Origin: Sphingobium sp.
GTDB lineage: Bacteria; Pseudomonadota; Alphaproteobacteria; Sphingomonadales; Sphingomonadaceae
Assembly (NCBI GenBank): GCA_017745115.1
Contig: JAGIAA010000031.1
Coordinates: 1 to 32,129, forward strand
Reading direction: 5' to 3'
Length of the DNA stretch: 32,129 nt
This document shows positions 7,067 to 15,042 of the stretch, piece by piece. Every line of letters starts with the position of its first letter. The first letter of the stretch is position 1. The notes under the pieces were generated by a model. It worked only from the letters and a program-made list of their open reading frames with translations, searched no databases and was not told the DNA's origin. A program made the position numbers and the translations under genes.

Positions 7067-8524
7067 TCAGTTGACGAGGTCGGCGTAAGCGACGGGGCCT
7101 TCAGGGAGAATGAGCCGCGCCGCGAGGGCGGGCAGCAGCACGAGGCATAGCCCGGCGAGGCAGAGGGTTGCGGGCCGGTCCCAGCGCCATTTGCTCCAAA
7201 GCATGGTCCAGGCGAGCGCGACGGCCAGCATCGCCCAGAGATGATAGCGCAGGTCCGACGAGATGCTGAGGATCGCGAAGCTCGCTTCCTGGCAGAGGGC
7301 AGAGGCGAGCAGGGCCAGCGCCAGGTCGCGGCGCGGACCGGGCGGAATACGGCGAAGCTGGACAAGGCCGCAGATGCCGAGCGCGATCCAGAAAAAAGGC
7401 CAGCCCAGAGGCGTGTCGAGGACATGCTGAGCCGTCTCCTGCCAGCGCAGGAGCATGCAACAGGACGGGCTTTCCAGGCCCAGCGCGTTGGGCTCGTTAT
7501 AGGCCGGCGGTGCGGCGAGCGGCCAGTTGCGCGAGACGAGCCAGCGCGATGTCGCGTTGAGATGGGCGAGGCGGTGCGTGGCATAGGCGACGGGGTGCGC
7601 TGCAGCCGCGTCGGCCAGCATCAGGTAGAGCGTGCCGGCGGGCATATGATCGATCCCGGCGAGCGGGAGCTGGCAATCCTCGCGGTTCTGCATCGGATCC
7701 CAGAACAGCGGCTTGACGCAATGGTGCTCGGTCAGCGCCATGGGGTCGATGCCGTAGATCGGGTCTCCGCTGCGGACGGCAATACCGGCGAGATCATAGA
7801 CCGCCTCGACGCGGGCGATGCCGCTGTCGCGCGCGCCGAGCAGGTGACGGTTGACGAATTGCGAGGCGACGATGGCGAGCGCGATGCCGGCGACGATTGC
7901 GGCGGGACGGAAGAACCGGCGCCCGGGGGGCATGAACAACAATACGGCCAAGGGCACCATCGAGAAAGCGGCGTTGGCCCGCAGCAGCGTCGCATAGCCG
8001 AGGCACAGAATGACCGCGGCGACGGCCGGCCCTGTCATCGGACGTGCGCGCAGGCGGAACCATGCGATGAGTCCGAAGGCGCATGACAGGGCGCCGACCA
8101 GTTGCGCGTCCTTGAGCACGACCGCCTGCCAGCCGAGCAGGACCGGCGAGGCGCCGATCACGAGGACGGCCGCGGCGCGCCGGCCACCCAGCGCCTGTGC
8201 AAGCGTGCCAAGGCCCAGCCAATAGGCCGCGATCTGCAGCATGAAGAGGGGCCCGGTCCCATCGGCGAGCGGGTGCAGCAAGGACCAGAGCCGCGCCATG
8301 ACCGGCGGGTGCCAATCGTCGAAGCTGCCGGCGAGCACCTGCGAATATTGGCGGACGGTATCGAACATGGCGGCGCCCGGCCAGGCGGCAACTATCGACA
8401 CGAGCAGCAGTACGGCTGCGGCCCCGGCGGGCCAATGGCGCCGAAGTCTCGCCTGAACGTCCAATGCGGCGGGCTTGTGGTCCAATGCGCTTCCCCTTGC
8501 CGCCGGACTGCCGGTGACGCCCAT
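7067..8524 (-). CDS. Polytopic inner-membrane protein of unknown function
   Basis: The 485-aa product has roughly ten hydrophobic segments, for example AGAAAVLLLVSIVAAW, PAAIVAGIALAIVASQFV and LWAMLAVALAWTMLW. A large soluble loop lies in the middle, with Cys residues in EHHCVKPLFWDPMQNREDCQ and ESPSCCMLLRW. The pattern of an early loop (DTVRQYSQVLAGSFDDWHPP) followed by many helices resembles GT-C-fold glycosyltransferases and O-antigen/lipid-modifying proteins. No motif decides this, so it stays unassigned. Start 8524 (MGVTGSP) is the best-placed ATG; an upstream GTG (8593) would add 23 residues. It is divergent from the DUF6152 operon and convergent with the NTF2-like gene. Confidence 0.7.
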   Translation of the reverse strand: MGVTGSPAARGSALDHKPAALDVQARLRRHWPAGAAAVLLLVSIVAAWPGAAMFDTVRQYSQVLAGSFDDWHPPVMARLWSLLHPLADGTGPLFMLQIAAYWLGLGTLAQALGGRRAAAVLVIGASPVLLGWQAVVLKDAQLVGALSCAFGLIAWFRLRARPMTGPAVAAVILCLGYATLLRANAAFSMVPLAVLLFMPPGRRFFRPAAIVAGIALAIVASQFVNRHLLGARDSGIARVEAVYDLAGIAVRSGDPIYGIDPMALTEHHCVKPLFWDPMQNREDCQLPLAGIDHMPAGTLYLMLADAAAAHPVAYATHRLAHLNATSRWLVSRNWPLAAPPAYNEPNALGLESPSCCMLLRWQETAQHVLDTPLGWPFFWIALGICGLVQLRRIPPGPRRDLALALLASALCQEASFAILSISSDLRYHLWAMLAVALAWTMLWSKWRWDRPATLCLAGLCLVLLPALAARLILPEGPVAYADLVN

Positions 8525-8678
8525 ACCGATCAACCGCTTTTTCAGGTGGCGGTCTTCATTCGCAATTATTTCACGCCGCGATTCTCCGCACACTTGATCC
8601 GCGCCGCATCTGGCGCCAAGATCAGTTGCGACATCAACGGTTCACAGTTGGTGCGAGGCTAAGGAAGCGGGAGGCAGC

Positions 8679-9566
8679 ATGGAGCGAGCAACGGGGGTGC
8701 ATGCCTTCAAGCGTGGAAGGCGCCTGACGGCGGCATTGGCGGCGGGATTGTGTCTGCTGAGCGCGCAAGCGCAGGCGCAGCGCGCGCCGGGACCGCTCAG
8801 CGCCGACGCGCTCGACAAGATGGTGCCCAAGCATCCGGGCTATCTCGGCGCTCTCGCGCCGGAGAATCTCAAGAAGCCGCGCCCCAAGCCGGCCTTCGAC
8901 GTGACCGGTACCTGGTTCGTCGACCTGTCCCAGGGCTTCAACAAGTTCATGTTCGGCCCGCCTTATCCCAAGTTCAAGGAGCAGGCGCAGAAGGACTATG
9001 AGGAAGGCCAGAAGGCGGTCGCCGAGCGCCGGCCCTATCGCGATGCGATCGGCCAGTGCTACCCGGCGGGCATGCCGATGATCATGACGCGCGTCTGGCC
9101 GCATGCGTTCATCCAGCTGCCCACCGCCATCTACATGGTTTCGGGCTTCACCAACGCGTTCCGCGTCATCTATCTCGACGGCCGCGGCTTCAGCGATCCC
9201 GACACGGTGATCCACACCTATAACGGTGAATCCATTGGTCACTGGGAAGGCAAGACGCTGGTCGTGCAGACCAAATATATCGAGCCGGAAAACCACTTCA
9301 TCGACACCGGCATCCCGATTTCCGACGATTTCGAGATCACCGAGCGGATCACCATGCTCGACGCCGGCAAGCGCATGCAGGTCGAATATATCATGACCGA
9401 CCCGCAGAACTGGGAAGGCGAGTGGCGCAACACCAAGCAGTTCACGCGCCAGGATCACACCGACATCGGCGAGGTCGAATGCGTCCTGGCCAATAATTCG
9501 CACCTGCCGGGGACCGAATTGGGCAACAGCAAGGTGGGCCAGGCAGGATCAACGGAGCCGAAATGA
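8679..9566 (+). CDS. Exported protein of unknown function, A-type gene of a four-gene operon
   Basis: The 295-aa product has a Sec signal peptide (about residues 1-34, basic then Leu/Ala-rich, ending AQAQAQR). The mature part carries FDVTGTWFVDL, a Cys in IGQCYPAGMP, and the hallmark YNGESIGHWEGKTLVVQT followed by DIGEVECVLANNS. The same hallmark occurs in the fourth gene of the operon. I know this pattern from uncharacterised periplasmic proteins in sphingomonads and Acidobacteria, with no assigned activity. The beta-rich, lipocalin-like look is inference. ATG 8679 follows GGGAGG. The stop overlaps the next start by four bases (ATGA), so translation is coupled. Confidence 0.8.
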   Translation: MERATGVHAFKRGRRLTAALAAGLCLLSAQAQAQRAPGPLSADALDKMVPKHPGYLGALAPENLKKPRPKPAFDVTGTWFVDLSQGFNKFMFGPPYPKFKEQAQKDYEEGQKAVAERRPYRDAIGQCYPAGMPMIMTRVWPHAFIQLPTAIYMVSGFTNAFRVIYLDGRGFSDPDTVIHTYNGESIGHWEGKTLVVQTKYIEPENHFIDTGIPISDDFEITERITMLDAGKRMQVEYIMTDPQNWEGEWRNTKQFTRQDHTDIGEVECVLANNSHLPGTELGNSKVGQAGSTEPK

Positions 9567-9988
9567 TGAGCGTGAAGACGATATTGGCAGCAACGGCTGT
9601 GCTGGGCGTGGCTCTGGCCGGCCTCCAGACGGCGAGCGCGCATCACAGCTTCGCGATGTTCGACCAGAGCAAGAAAATCACGGTCAAAGGCACGGTAACC
9701 GAGTTTCAGTGGACCAATCCGCACAGCTTCCTCGAGATCGACACGGCCGACGCGGGCGGCAAGAAGAGTCACTGGAGCCTGGAGCTGAACAGCCCCAACA
9801 ATCTCAAGCGGCAAGGCTGGTCGCGCAATGCGGTAAAGCCGGGCGACGTCATCTCGGTGACGTTCAACCCGCTGCGGGACGGCAAGCCTGGAGGTCTGTT
9901 TAACTCGCTGGTGCTGCCCAATGGCAAGACGCTGGCGGAGGCGGCTTTCTCGGGCGGGCGGCCGGTCAACACGCCGACATCGAATTAA
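9563..9988 (+). CDS. DUF6152-family exported protein (first copy)
   Basis: The 141-aa protein has a signal peptide ending near SASA. The mature protein begins immediately with the family signature HHSFAMFDQSKKITVKGTV, then FQWTNPHSFLEID and LNSPNNLKRQGWSRNAVKPG. This is the DUF6152 fold, a small periplasmic beta-rich domain of unknown function. The N-terminal His-His of the mature protein could bind a metal such as copper, which is speculation. The start overlaps the previous stop by ATGA; a second ATG at 9566 is equally possible. It is paralogous to the next gene and sits in the middle of the A-B-B'-A' operon. Confidence 0.85.
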   Translation: MMSVKTILAATAVLGVALAGLQTASAHHSFAMFDQSKKITVKGTVTEFQWTNPHSFLEIDTADAGGKKSHWSLELNSPNNLKRQGWSRNAVKPGDVISVTFNPLRDGKPGGLFNSLVLPNGKTLAEAAFSGGRPVNTPTSN

Positions 9989-10002
9989 AGGGAGCGAAGA
10001 TC

Positions 10003-10380
10003 ATGCGGATGAAGACACCGATCGCCGCCGTACTGGCCTCCCTGGCCGTCATGGCGCTACCTCAGGGCGCTAGCGCACACCACAGCTACGCCATGTTCGA
10101 CATGACCAAATCGGTCGATCTCAAGGGCAAAGTGATCCAGTTCAAATGGACCAACCCGCATGGCTGGCTGACGCTGGAGGTAAAGGACGCCAGCGGCACG
10201 CCGATCACCTGGAATATCGAGATGAACAGCCCGAACAACCTCATGCTGCTCGGCTGGAAGCGTTCCAGTCTGAAGCCCGGCGACGATGTCACGATCACCG
10301 TGCATCCGCTCAAGGGCGACAAGGCTGGCGGCTCATTCATGTCGGTGACGCGCGCCGACGGATCGACGCTGAAAGGCTGA
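10003..10380 (+). CDS. DUF6152-family exported protein (second copy)
   Basis: The 125-aa paralogue of the preceding gene has a signal peptide ending at GASA. The mature start is HHSYAMFDMTKSVDLKGKV, then FKWTNPHGWLTLEV, MNSPNNLMLLGWKRSSLKPGD and VHPLKGDKAGGSFMSV. Two adjacent DUF6152 genes suggest either a heterodimer or a recent duplication with divergence. The ATG follows AAAGGGAG and starts 14 bases after the first copy. Its TGA overlaps the ATG of the next gene by one base. Confidence 0.85.
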   Translation: MRMKTPIAAVLASLAVMALPQGASAHHSYAMFDMTKSVDLKGKVIQFKWTNPHGWLTLEVKDASGTPITWNIEMNSPNNLMLLGWKRSSLKPGDDVTITVHPLKGDKAGGSFMSVTRADGSTLKG

Positions 10381-11177
10381 TGGCAATGACAGTGAAACGC
10401 CTCGTGGCGGGCGCGGCGCTGGCCGCGGCCCTGCTTGTTGCCCCGCTCATGGCCCAACCCGGCCCGCCGCCGGCATCGGAGCCGCCCGCCGGACTGAAGC
10501 CGGGGACTGGCGCGCCTTTCCCGAAAGGCAAGAACGCGCAACTCGATTCGCTTCCCGATTGGGGCGGAATCTGGTTCTACGCGCCCGGCGGACCGCGTCC
10601 GGCGCCGCCCAAGCTCAAGGGAAAGTACAAGGCCGCGAACGAAAAATGGCGCGCCGACATCGCCGCCAATAACGGCCTCGACAAGAAGGCGCGGTCGAAT
10701 TGCAGCCCGCCGGGAATGCCCGGTTTCATGGCGCTAGCGCAATATCCCTATGAGTTCCTCTTCACGCCCGGGCGCGTCACGATCAACCAGGAAGCCTGGA
10801 TGCAGACACGCAAGATATGGACGGACGGCCGTTCCCACCAGGAAGATCCGGATCCGACCTTCTATGGCGACAGCATCGGTCATTGGGAAAAGGACACGCT
10901 GGTCATCGAGACGATCGCCATCAACGATACGCTGCCGCTCCAGACCGGCATGACGCATAGCGACAAGCTCAAGGTGACCGAGCGCATCCATCTTTCGCCG
11001 ACGAATTCGAACTTGCTTATCAATGAGATAACGCTGGACGATCCGGAGGCGCTCGAGGAGCCGTGGCACGCGACCTACAATTATCGCCGCGACCGCTACG
11101 GCATGCTGCTCGAATTCCAGTGCTCGGAAAACGATCGCAACCCGATCGATGAGGAAGGAAATACGCTGTTTCATTGA
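10380..11177 (+). CDS. Exported protein of unknown function, second A-type gene
   Basis: The 265-aa product has a signal peptide (LVAGAALAAALLVAPLMAQP) and a Pro-rich start to the mature region. It then shows LPDWGGIWFYAPGG, a Cys in RSNCSPPGMPGFM, and YGDSIGHWEKDTLVIET, which matches the hallmark of the first gene of the operon. It ends with LLEFQCSENDRNPIDEEGN, parallel to EVECVLANN in that gene, so two Cys positions are shared and could form a disulfide. The start at 10380 overlaps the preceding stop (TGATG); ATG 10386 is an alternative. It probably works with the DUF6152 proteins; the activity is unknown. Confidence 0.8.
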   Translation: MAMTVKRLVAGAALAAALLVAPLMAQPGPPPASEPPAGLKPGTGAPFPKGKNAQLDSLPDWGGIWFYAPGGPRPAPPKLKGKYKAANEKWRADIAANNGLDKKARSNCSPPGMPGFMALAQYPYEFLFTPGRVTINQEAWMQTRKIWTDGRSHQEDPDPTFYGDSIGHWEKDTLVIETIAINDTLPLQTGMTHSDKLKVTERIHLSPTNSNLLINEITLDDPEALEEPWHATYNYRRDRYGMLLEFQCSENDRNPIDEEGNTLFH

Positions 11178-11575
11178 GGCAGCGTCCTCGGCGGACGCGG
11201 GCGTCGAACCGGGATAGGCAAAACTAGATATAGTCCCGGCCAATCACATGGGCAATCGCCCGGGTCATGGGCAGAAACTGCCCATTCGGTTACGTTCTGG
11301 TACATGTTGCGATGCAGCAATATGCACTGTCATCACGCTTACATTTAACCGGATTCGCACGTCCTGCGAATCGTGAGCTATCGACTTCCTTGGATTCCCG
11401 ACTGTTGCAGCTCCGCCATGTCCCCCAAAAGAACTATCGCAAACGCAAAAAGATGGGTTATGGTTCCCATGGTTTCGGCGCTATTTACCAAGATGGAGAT
11501 CGCACCGAATCTCAGTATCACGGTCTGGGGACGACGGGCCGGAGCTGTCTGGGTCGCGCCAAGGGGTTTACCGTT
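11178..11575 (+). promoter_or_regulatory. 398-base leader region of the rpfF-like gene with hairpin and direct repeat
   Basis: No convincing gene lies here. It contains a perfect hairpin ATGGGCAG-AAA-CTGCCCAT (11267-11285) and a direct repeat CATGGGCA (from 11247 and from 11266), suggesting an operator or leader structure. No T-run follows, so it is not an obvious terminator. The segment after 11290 is AT-richer and is the likely promoter. The rpfF-like frame stays open upstream, with an ATG at 11453 that would add 41 residues, but that stretch does not look like the family. Confidence 0.45.
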
Positions 11576-12487
11576 ATGGCCAGGTTGATCGATGTGGAAG
11601 GTTTGAAGGCCGCCAATGCGGTTGCGTTCATGCCCTCGGAAGGACTGGACGATCCGTCCATCGAAGCGGCTCGTCTGCGCTTCGACCTCGCCGAATTGGA
11701 AGTGAGCTGGGAGCCGGAGACGGCGACCTTGTGGTCGTTCATGACGCCGCGCGGCGAACCCAAATATACCCCCTCGATGCTCCGCGACCTGCGTCGCTGG
11801 CAGATTGAGGCCAAGAAGGTTCATGACGAGAAGATCGTCGACCTGCGCTACCTCGTCCTGGGCAGCCGTTACCCCGGCGCGTTCAATCTGGGCGGAGATC
11901 TCGAGCATGTCGCCGCGCTGATCGCGGAGCGCGATCTCGACGGCCTCGAAGCCTATGGCAATGCCTGCGTCGACATCCTCTACAACAATCTCCAGGCGCT
12001 CGACCTGCCGGCCATCACCATCGCCCTCATCCAGGGTGACGTTGTCGGCGGCGGCCTTGAGTCCGCCCTTTCGTTCAACGTGCTGATCGCCGAGCGCGAT
12101 GCGCGCTTCTCGCTGCCGGAAAATGCGTTCGGCATGTTCCCCGGCGTCGGTGCCCATTCGCTGCTGACCCGCAAGGTCGGCGCGGCACAGGCCGAGCGGC
12201 TGATGTTCAGCGGCAAGGTCTACTCCGCGGAAGAGATGTACGACATGGGGCTCGTCCACATCCTGGCCGAGCCGGGCGAGGGCGAAACCGCCGTACGCAA
12301 TTACATCCGGGCGAATGCGCGCCGCATGAACGGCCAGCTCGGCGGATATCGCGCCGCGCGCCAGGTCAATCCGGTGACGCTCGAAGAGCTCCGTTCCATC
12401 GTGCGGATCTGGGCCGAAACCGGCATGAACCTGAGCGACAGCCAGCTGAAAGTCATGCGCCGGCTTGCCGTGAAGCAGGTGCGCTGA
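11576..12487 (+). CDS. rpfF: RpfF-like crotonase, probable DSF (cis-2-unsaturated fatty acid) synthase
   Basis: The 303-aa protein is a crotonase-fold enzyme resembling Xanthomonas RpfF, which makes the diffusible signal factor by thioesterase and dehydratase action on 3-hydroxyacyl-ACP. RpfF-like landmarks in order are FNLGGDLEHVAALI (about 103-116), IALIQGDVVGGGLESALSFN (149-168) and SLPENAFGMFPGVGAHSLL. The two catalytic glutamates of RpfF map to Glu162 and Glu182, with the same 20-residue spacing. VYSAEEMYDMGLVH and the C-terminal helix NLSDSQLKVMRRL also fit. The ATG at 11576 has AAGGGG nine bases upstream. It faces a GGDEF-EAL gene across a palindromic repeat. In Burkholderia rpfF neighbours rpfR, a GGDEF-EAL receptor; here the partner lacks the RpfR N-terminus. 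Another crotonase function is possible but less likely. Confidence 0.8.
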   Translation: MARLIDVEGLKAANAVAFMPSEGLDDPSIEAARLRFDLAELEVSWEPETATLWSFMTPRGEPKYTPSMLRDLRRWQIEAKKVHDEKIVDLRYLVLGSRYPGAFNLGGDLEHVAALIAERDLDGLEAYGNACVDILYNNLQALDLPAITIALIQGDVVGGGLESALSFNVLIAERDARFSLPENAFGMFPGVGAHSLLTRKVGAAQAERLMFSGKVYSAEEMYDMGLVHILAEPGEGETAVRNYIRANARRMNGQLGGYRAARQVNPVTLEELRSIVRIWAETGMNLSDSQLKVMRRLAVKQVR

Positions 12488-12533
12488 GCCCATTCGGCTG
12501 ATGCTGGGCTGCGAGCCCGGTATGAAAACTCGC

Positions 12534-12657
12534 CATTCCCGCGAAAGCGGGAAGCCAGCATCATCGTCAGTGCGACGCGACCTCGCCTCGACCCGCCTCG
12601 CCGGCTGGGTTCCCGCGTTGGGCCTGAGGCCCGTCTTCGACTCCGCGGGAATGACGA
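12534..12657. repeat. Dispersed palindromic repeat, GAAA-loop type, second member
   Basis: It opens with TTCCCGC-GAAA-GCGGGAA (12536-12553) and closes with CCGCGGGAATGACG near 12643-12656, pairing back to the left end; an internal GGGTTCCCGCG (12607-12617) is a further partner. It is the same repeat class as 6982-7056, again placed between two convergent genes. Confidence 0.75.
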
Positions 12658-12717
12658 AGTAGGCCAGAGGCGCCGCTGCCACACTCGCCAGAATGGCGGG
12701 GCAGGTGAGAGCCGGTC

Positions 12718-14697
12718 TTAAGCGACGCGGCGTGAACCGGGCTTGCGGACGGTCTCGGCCGCGATGACTTCGTCCTTGGTGAACAGCGCCAGTTCCTCGT
12801 CCGCCGTCGACAGATAGGGCAGTACGGCCGCGGCCGGCATGGGCTTGGCGAAGAAATAGCCCTGACCGGCCGAGCAGCCCTGTTTAACGACATATTGCAG
12901 CTGTTCGAACGTCTCGATGCCCTCGGCGACGACCGTCAGGTCGAGCGAGGAGGCGAGGCCCGACACGGCCTGGATGACGGCGCGGGATTCGCTGCGCGAT
13001 TCCACATTGTTGAGGAACGAGCGGTCGATCTTGATGGAGTCGAAGCGATAGCGGCAAAGGTGGCTGAGCGACGAGAAGCCGGTGCCGAAGTCGTCGAGGC
13101 TCAGCGACGTGCCGATGCGCTTCAGCATGTCGAGCACATAGCGCACGTCCGGATCGTCGGCGAGCAGCGCGGTCTCGGTGATCTCCAGGTGCAGGCGGCG
13201 CGGCGGCAACCCGCTCTTGAGCAGCGTGTCCGACACGACATTGGGCAGCGTGCGGTCGGTCAGCAGCACGGCCGAGATGTTGACCGCGACGGTGATGTCG
13301 CCCGGCCAGCTCATGGCCTGCGTGCAGGACTCCATGAGCACCCACTCGGTGATCGGGCCGATGGTGTGGCTGCCCTCGGAGATGGGGATGAAGAGGCTCG
13401 GCGGCACATTGCCGTTGGTCGGATGATGCCAGCGCAGCAGGGCCTCGAAGCCCTTGATGCGGAAGTCGTGCAGATCGACCACCGGCTGGTAGTGGACCTC
13501 CATCTCGTTGTTGGCGAGGGCCTTCTTGAGATCGCGCTCGATCTGCTTGTTCTCGAGCAGGCGGCGCTCCATCTCGGGGTCGAACAGGCGCACGCAGTTG
13601 CGGCCGCCCGCCTTGGCTTCATAGAGCGCCACGTCGGCATGGCGCAGCAATTCGTCGGAATCGCTGTCGTCGCCGGAGATCGAAATGCCAATCGAGCCGG
13701 AAATATCGACCTGGATATTGTTGATGGTCACCGGCTGGCGGATCGCCTGGATGAGTTCGTCCGCCGTCGCCGCGGCCTCCGCCTCGTCCTTCACCGGCAG
13801 CGTCACGATGAACTCGTCGCCGCCGAAGCGCGCGATGCGGCCGCCGCGCTCGTGCATGATGGAGAGGCGATGCGAGATGGTGCGTAGCACGGCGTCGCCT
13901 GTGGCATGGCCGAGCGTATCGTTGATCTGCTTGAAGCGGTCGAGGTCGAGCCAGAGGATCGCGATACGGCTCTGAGCCTCCTCGAGCAGCTTGTCGAGGT
14001 TGGTCTTGAGGATCGTGCGGTTGTCGATGCCGGTGAGCGGATCGGTCTTGGAAAGATGCTCGTAGACCGTCGCCATGCGCAGCTTTTCCTGCCGGTCGAC
14101 GAAGGCGTCGAGCACGGTCTTGTAGGTGCGCAGCGTCAGGTCGATCAGCACCGCGATGAAGAGCAGGTTGACGACGCTGACGAAGATGGTGGGCAGCGAA
14201 GGCTTGATGATCGGCACGATCGAGAGCGGCAGCGAGCAGAGCAGCAGCTGGCTCAGCGCCAGCAACGGACGGCCCGTGTTGCGGCCGGTGGCGCCGGCGG
14301 CATAGCAGGTCGACGTGAACGCCGTGACCAGCTGCATGCGCAGGTCGTCCGTGATGATGAAAGTCAGGAAGGTCAGCTGCCCCACGAACAGCGCATAGGC
14401 AAAGGCGCCGGCTTCGTAGATCCGCTCCCAGATGCGCGCATTGGCATCGGCCGAACCGGGCTTGAACATGCCGAAGCTCAGGACGCGCAGCAGTGCCGTC
14501 GCCGAGATGAGCACGCCACAGGCATAGATCCACGGCGACGGGCAGTACCAGGAGACCATCGCCGAAATGGCGAGGCCGGTTGCGGCGCCGATGATCAGCG
14601 ACAGGTGCGAGGAATAGAGCGCCTTGATGAGCGCGATACGCACCGCCGCGGCCAGCTCGGTATCGTCCGTCCGGATCTTGAAGAAGTTGAACAGCAT
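12718..14697 (-). CDS. Membrane-bound GGDEF-EAL protein (c-di-GMP synthase/phosphodiesterase)
   Basis: The 659-aa protein has about five transmembrane helices (residues 30-195), a short linker, a GGDEF domain (about 215-375) and an EAL domain (about 385-635). The cyclase motif GGDEF (292-296) is intact; no clear RxxD inhibitory site precedes it. The phosphodiesterase residues are all present: EAL at 418-420, Asn473, Glu505, DDFG at 535-538, Lys556 (IKIDRSF), Glu592 (VVAEGIET) and the QGY of the last motif. Both activities are therefore possible. It lacks the FI and PAS domains of RpfR, so direct DSF binding would have to use the membrane segment. It probably follows the 69-aa ORF immediately upstream in one mRNA and ends facing the rpfF-like gene. 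Confidence 0.93.
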   Translation of the reverse strand: MLFNFFKIRTDDTELAAAVRIALIKALYSSHLSLIIGAATGLAISAMVSWYCPSPWIYACGVLISATALLRVLSFGMFKPGSADANARIWERIYEAGAFAYALFVGQLTFLTFIITDDLRMQLVTAFTSTCYAAGATGRNTGRPLLALSQLLLCSLPLSIVPIIKPSLPTIFVSVVNLLFIAVLIDLTLRTYKTVLDAFVDRQEKLRMATVYEHLSKTDPLTGIDNRTILKTNLDKLLEEAQSRIAILWLDLDRFKQINDTLGHATGDAVLRTISHRLSIMHERGGRIARFGGDEFIVTLPVKDEAEAAATADELIQAIRQPVTINNIQVDISGSIGISISGDDSDSDELLRHADVALYEAKAGGRNCVRLFDPEMERRLLENKQIERDLKKALANNEMEVHYQPVVDLHDFRIKGFEALLRWHHPTNGNVPPSLFIPISEGSHTIGPITEWVLMESCTQAMSWPGDITVAVNISAVLLTDRTLPNVVSDTLLKSGLPPRRLHLEITETALLADDPDVRYVLDMLKRIGTSLSLDDFGTGFSSLSHLCRYRFDSIKIDRSFLNNVESRSESRAVIQAVSGLASSLDLTVVAEGIETFEQLQYVVKQGCSAGQGYFFAKPMPAAAVLPYLSTADEELALFTKDEVIAAETVRKPGSRRVA

Positions 14698-14701
14698 CGG
14701 C

Positions 14702-14911
14702 CTAGTCCCGCGCCTCGCTGCGCGATTCCGCGCAGTTCAGCAGGTGCGACGACGCTGCAAATTCCGGGATGCGGGCATAGCGGCCGACGCATTTTGCAAG
14801 ACCGGCAGGCACGTCAAAACGCCAGCTCCTGCCGTCGGCGGTCGGCAGCCAGTAATGCACGCTCCCCGGTGGCGTGCGGCCCAAGACTCTCTTCCCTCTT
14901 GGAAACGGCAT
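14702..14911 (-). CDS. Possible small protein upstream of the GGDEF-EAL gene
   Basis: The ORF of 69 aa starts at ATG 14911 (a TTG at 14929 would add six residues) and stops four bases before the GGDEF-EAL start. The sequence VHYWLPTADGRSWRFDVPAG and FAASSHLLNC reads like a small soluble domain with two Cys. I know no family. The tight spacing favours cotranscription and translational coupling, since the GGDEF-EAL start has only a modest ribosome binding site of its own. A random open frame in GC-rich DNA cannot be excluded. Confidence 0.4.
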   Translation of the reverse strand: MPFPRGKRVLGRTPPGSVHYWLPTADGRSWRFDVPAGLAKCVGRYARIPEFAASSHLLNCAESRSEARD

Positions 14912-14980
14912 GTGCGCGTCATGCGCCAATGCCCTGAAAGAAGAGTTAAATGACGCGCCGCTAATTTGGTTTTTTCGCGA

Positions 14981-14995
14981 TTCATTGTGAATGAA
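14981..14995. promoter_or_regulatory. Palindrome TTCATT-GTG-AATGAA in a divergent promoter region
   Basis: A perfect 6+3+6 inverted repeat lies between the divergent starts at 14911 (minus) and 15043 (plus), in AT-richer DNA next to a T6 run. Its position fits an operator or a global-regulator site controlling the GGDEF-EAL transcript, the small plus-strand ORF, or both. The binding protein is unknown. Confidence 0.35.
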
Positions 14996-15042
14996 ACGGC
15001 GGGATACGCAACGTAAACCGGGACATGTGAAAGGCGTTCATC

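Noticed and set aside
12718..14697. GGDEF-EAL protein as a true RpfR orthologue
   Set aside because: The N-terminus has membrane helices and lacks the FI and PAS domains that define RpfR; only the neighbourhood is RpfR-like.
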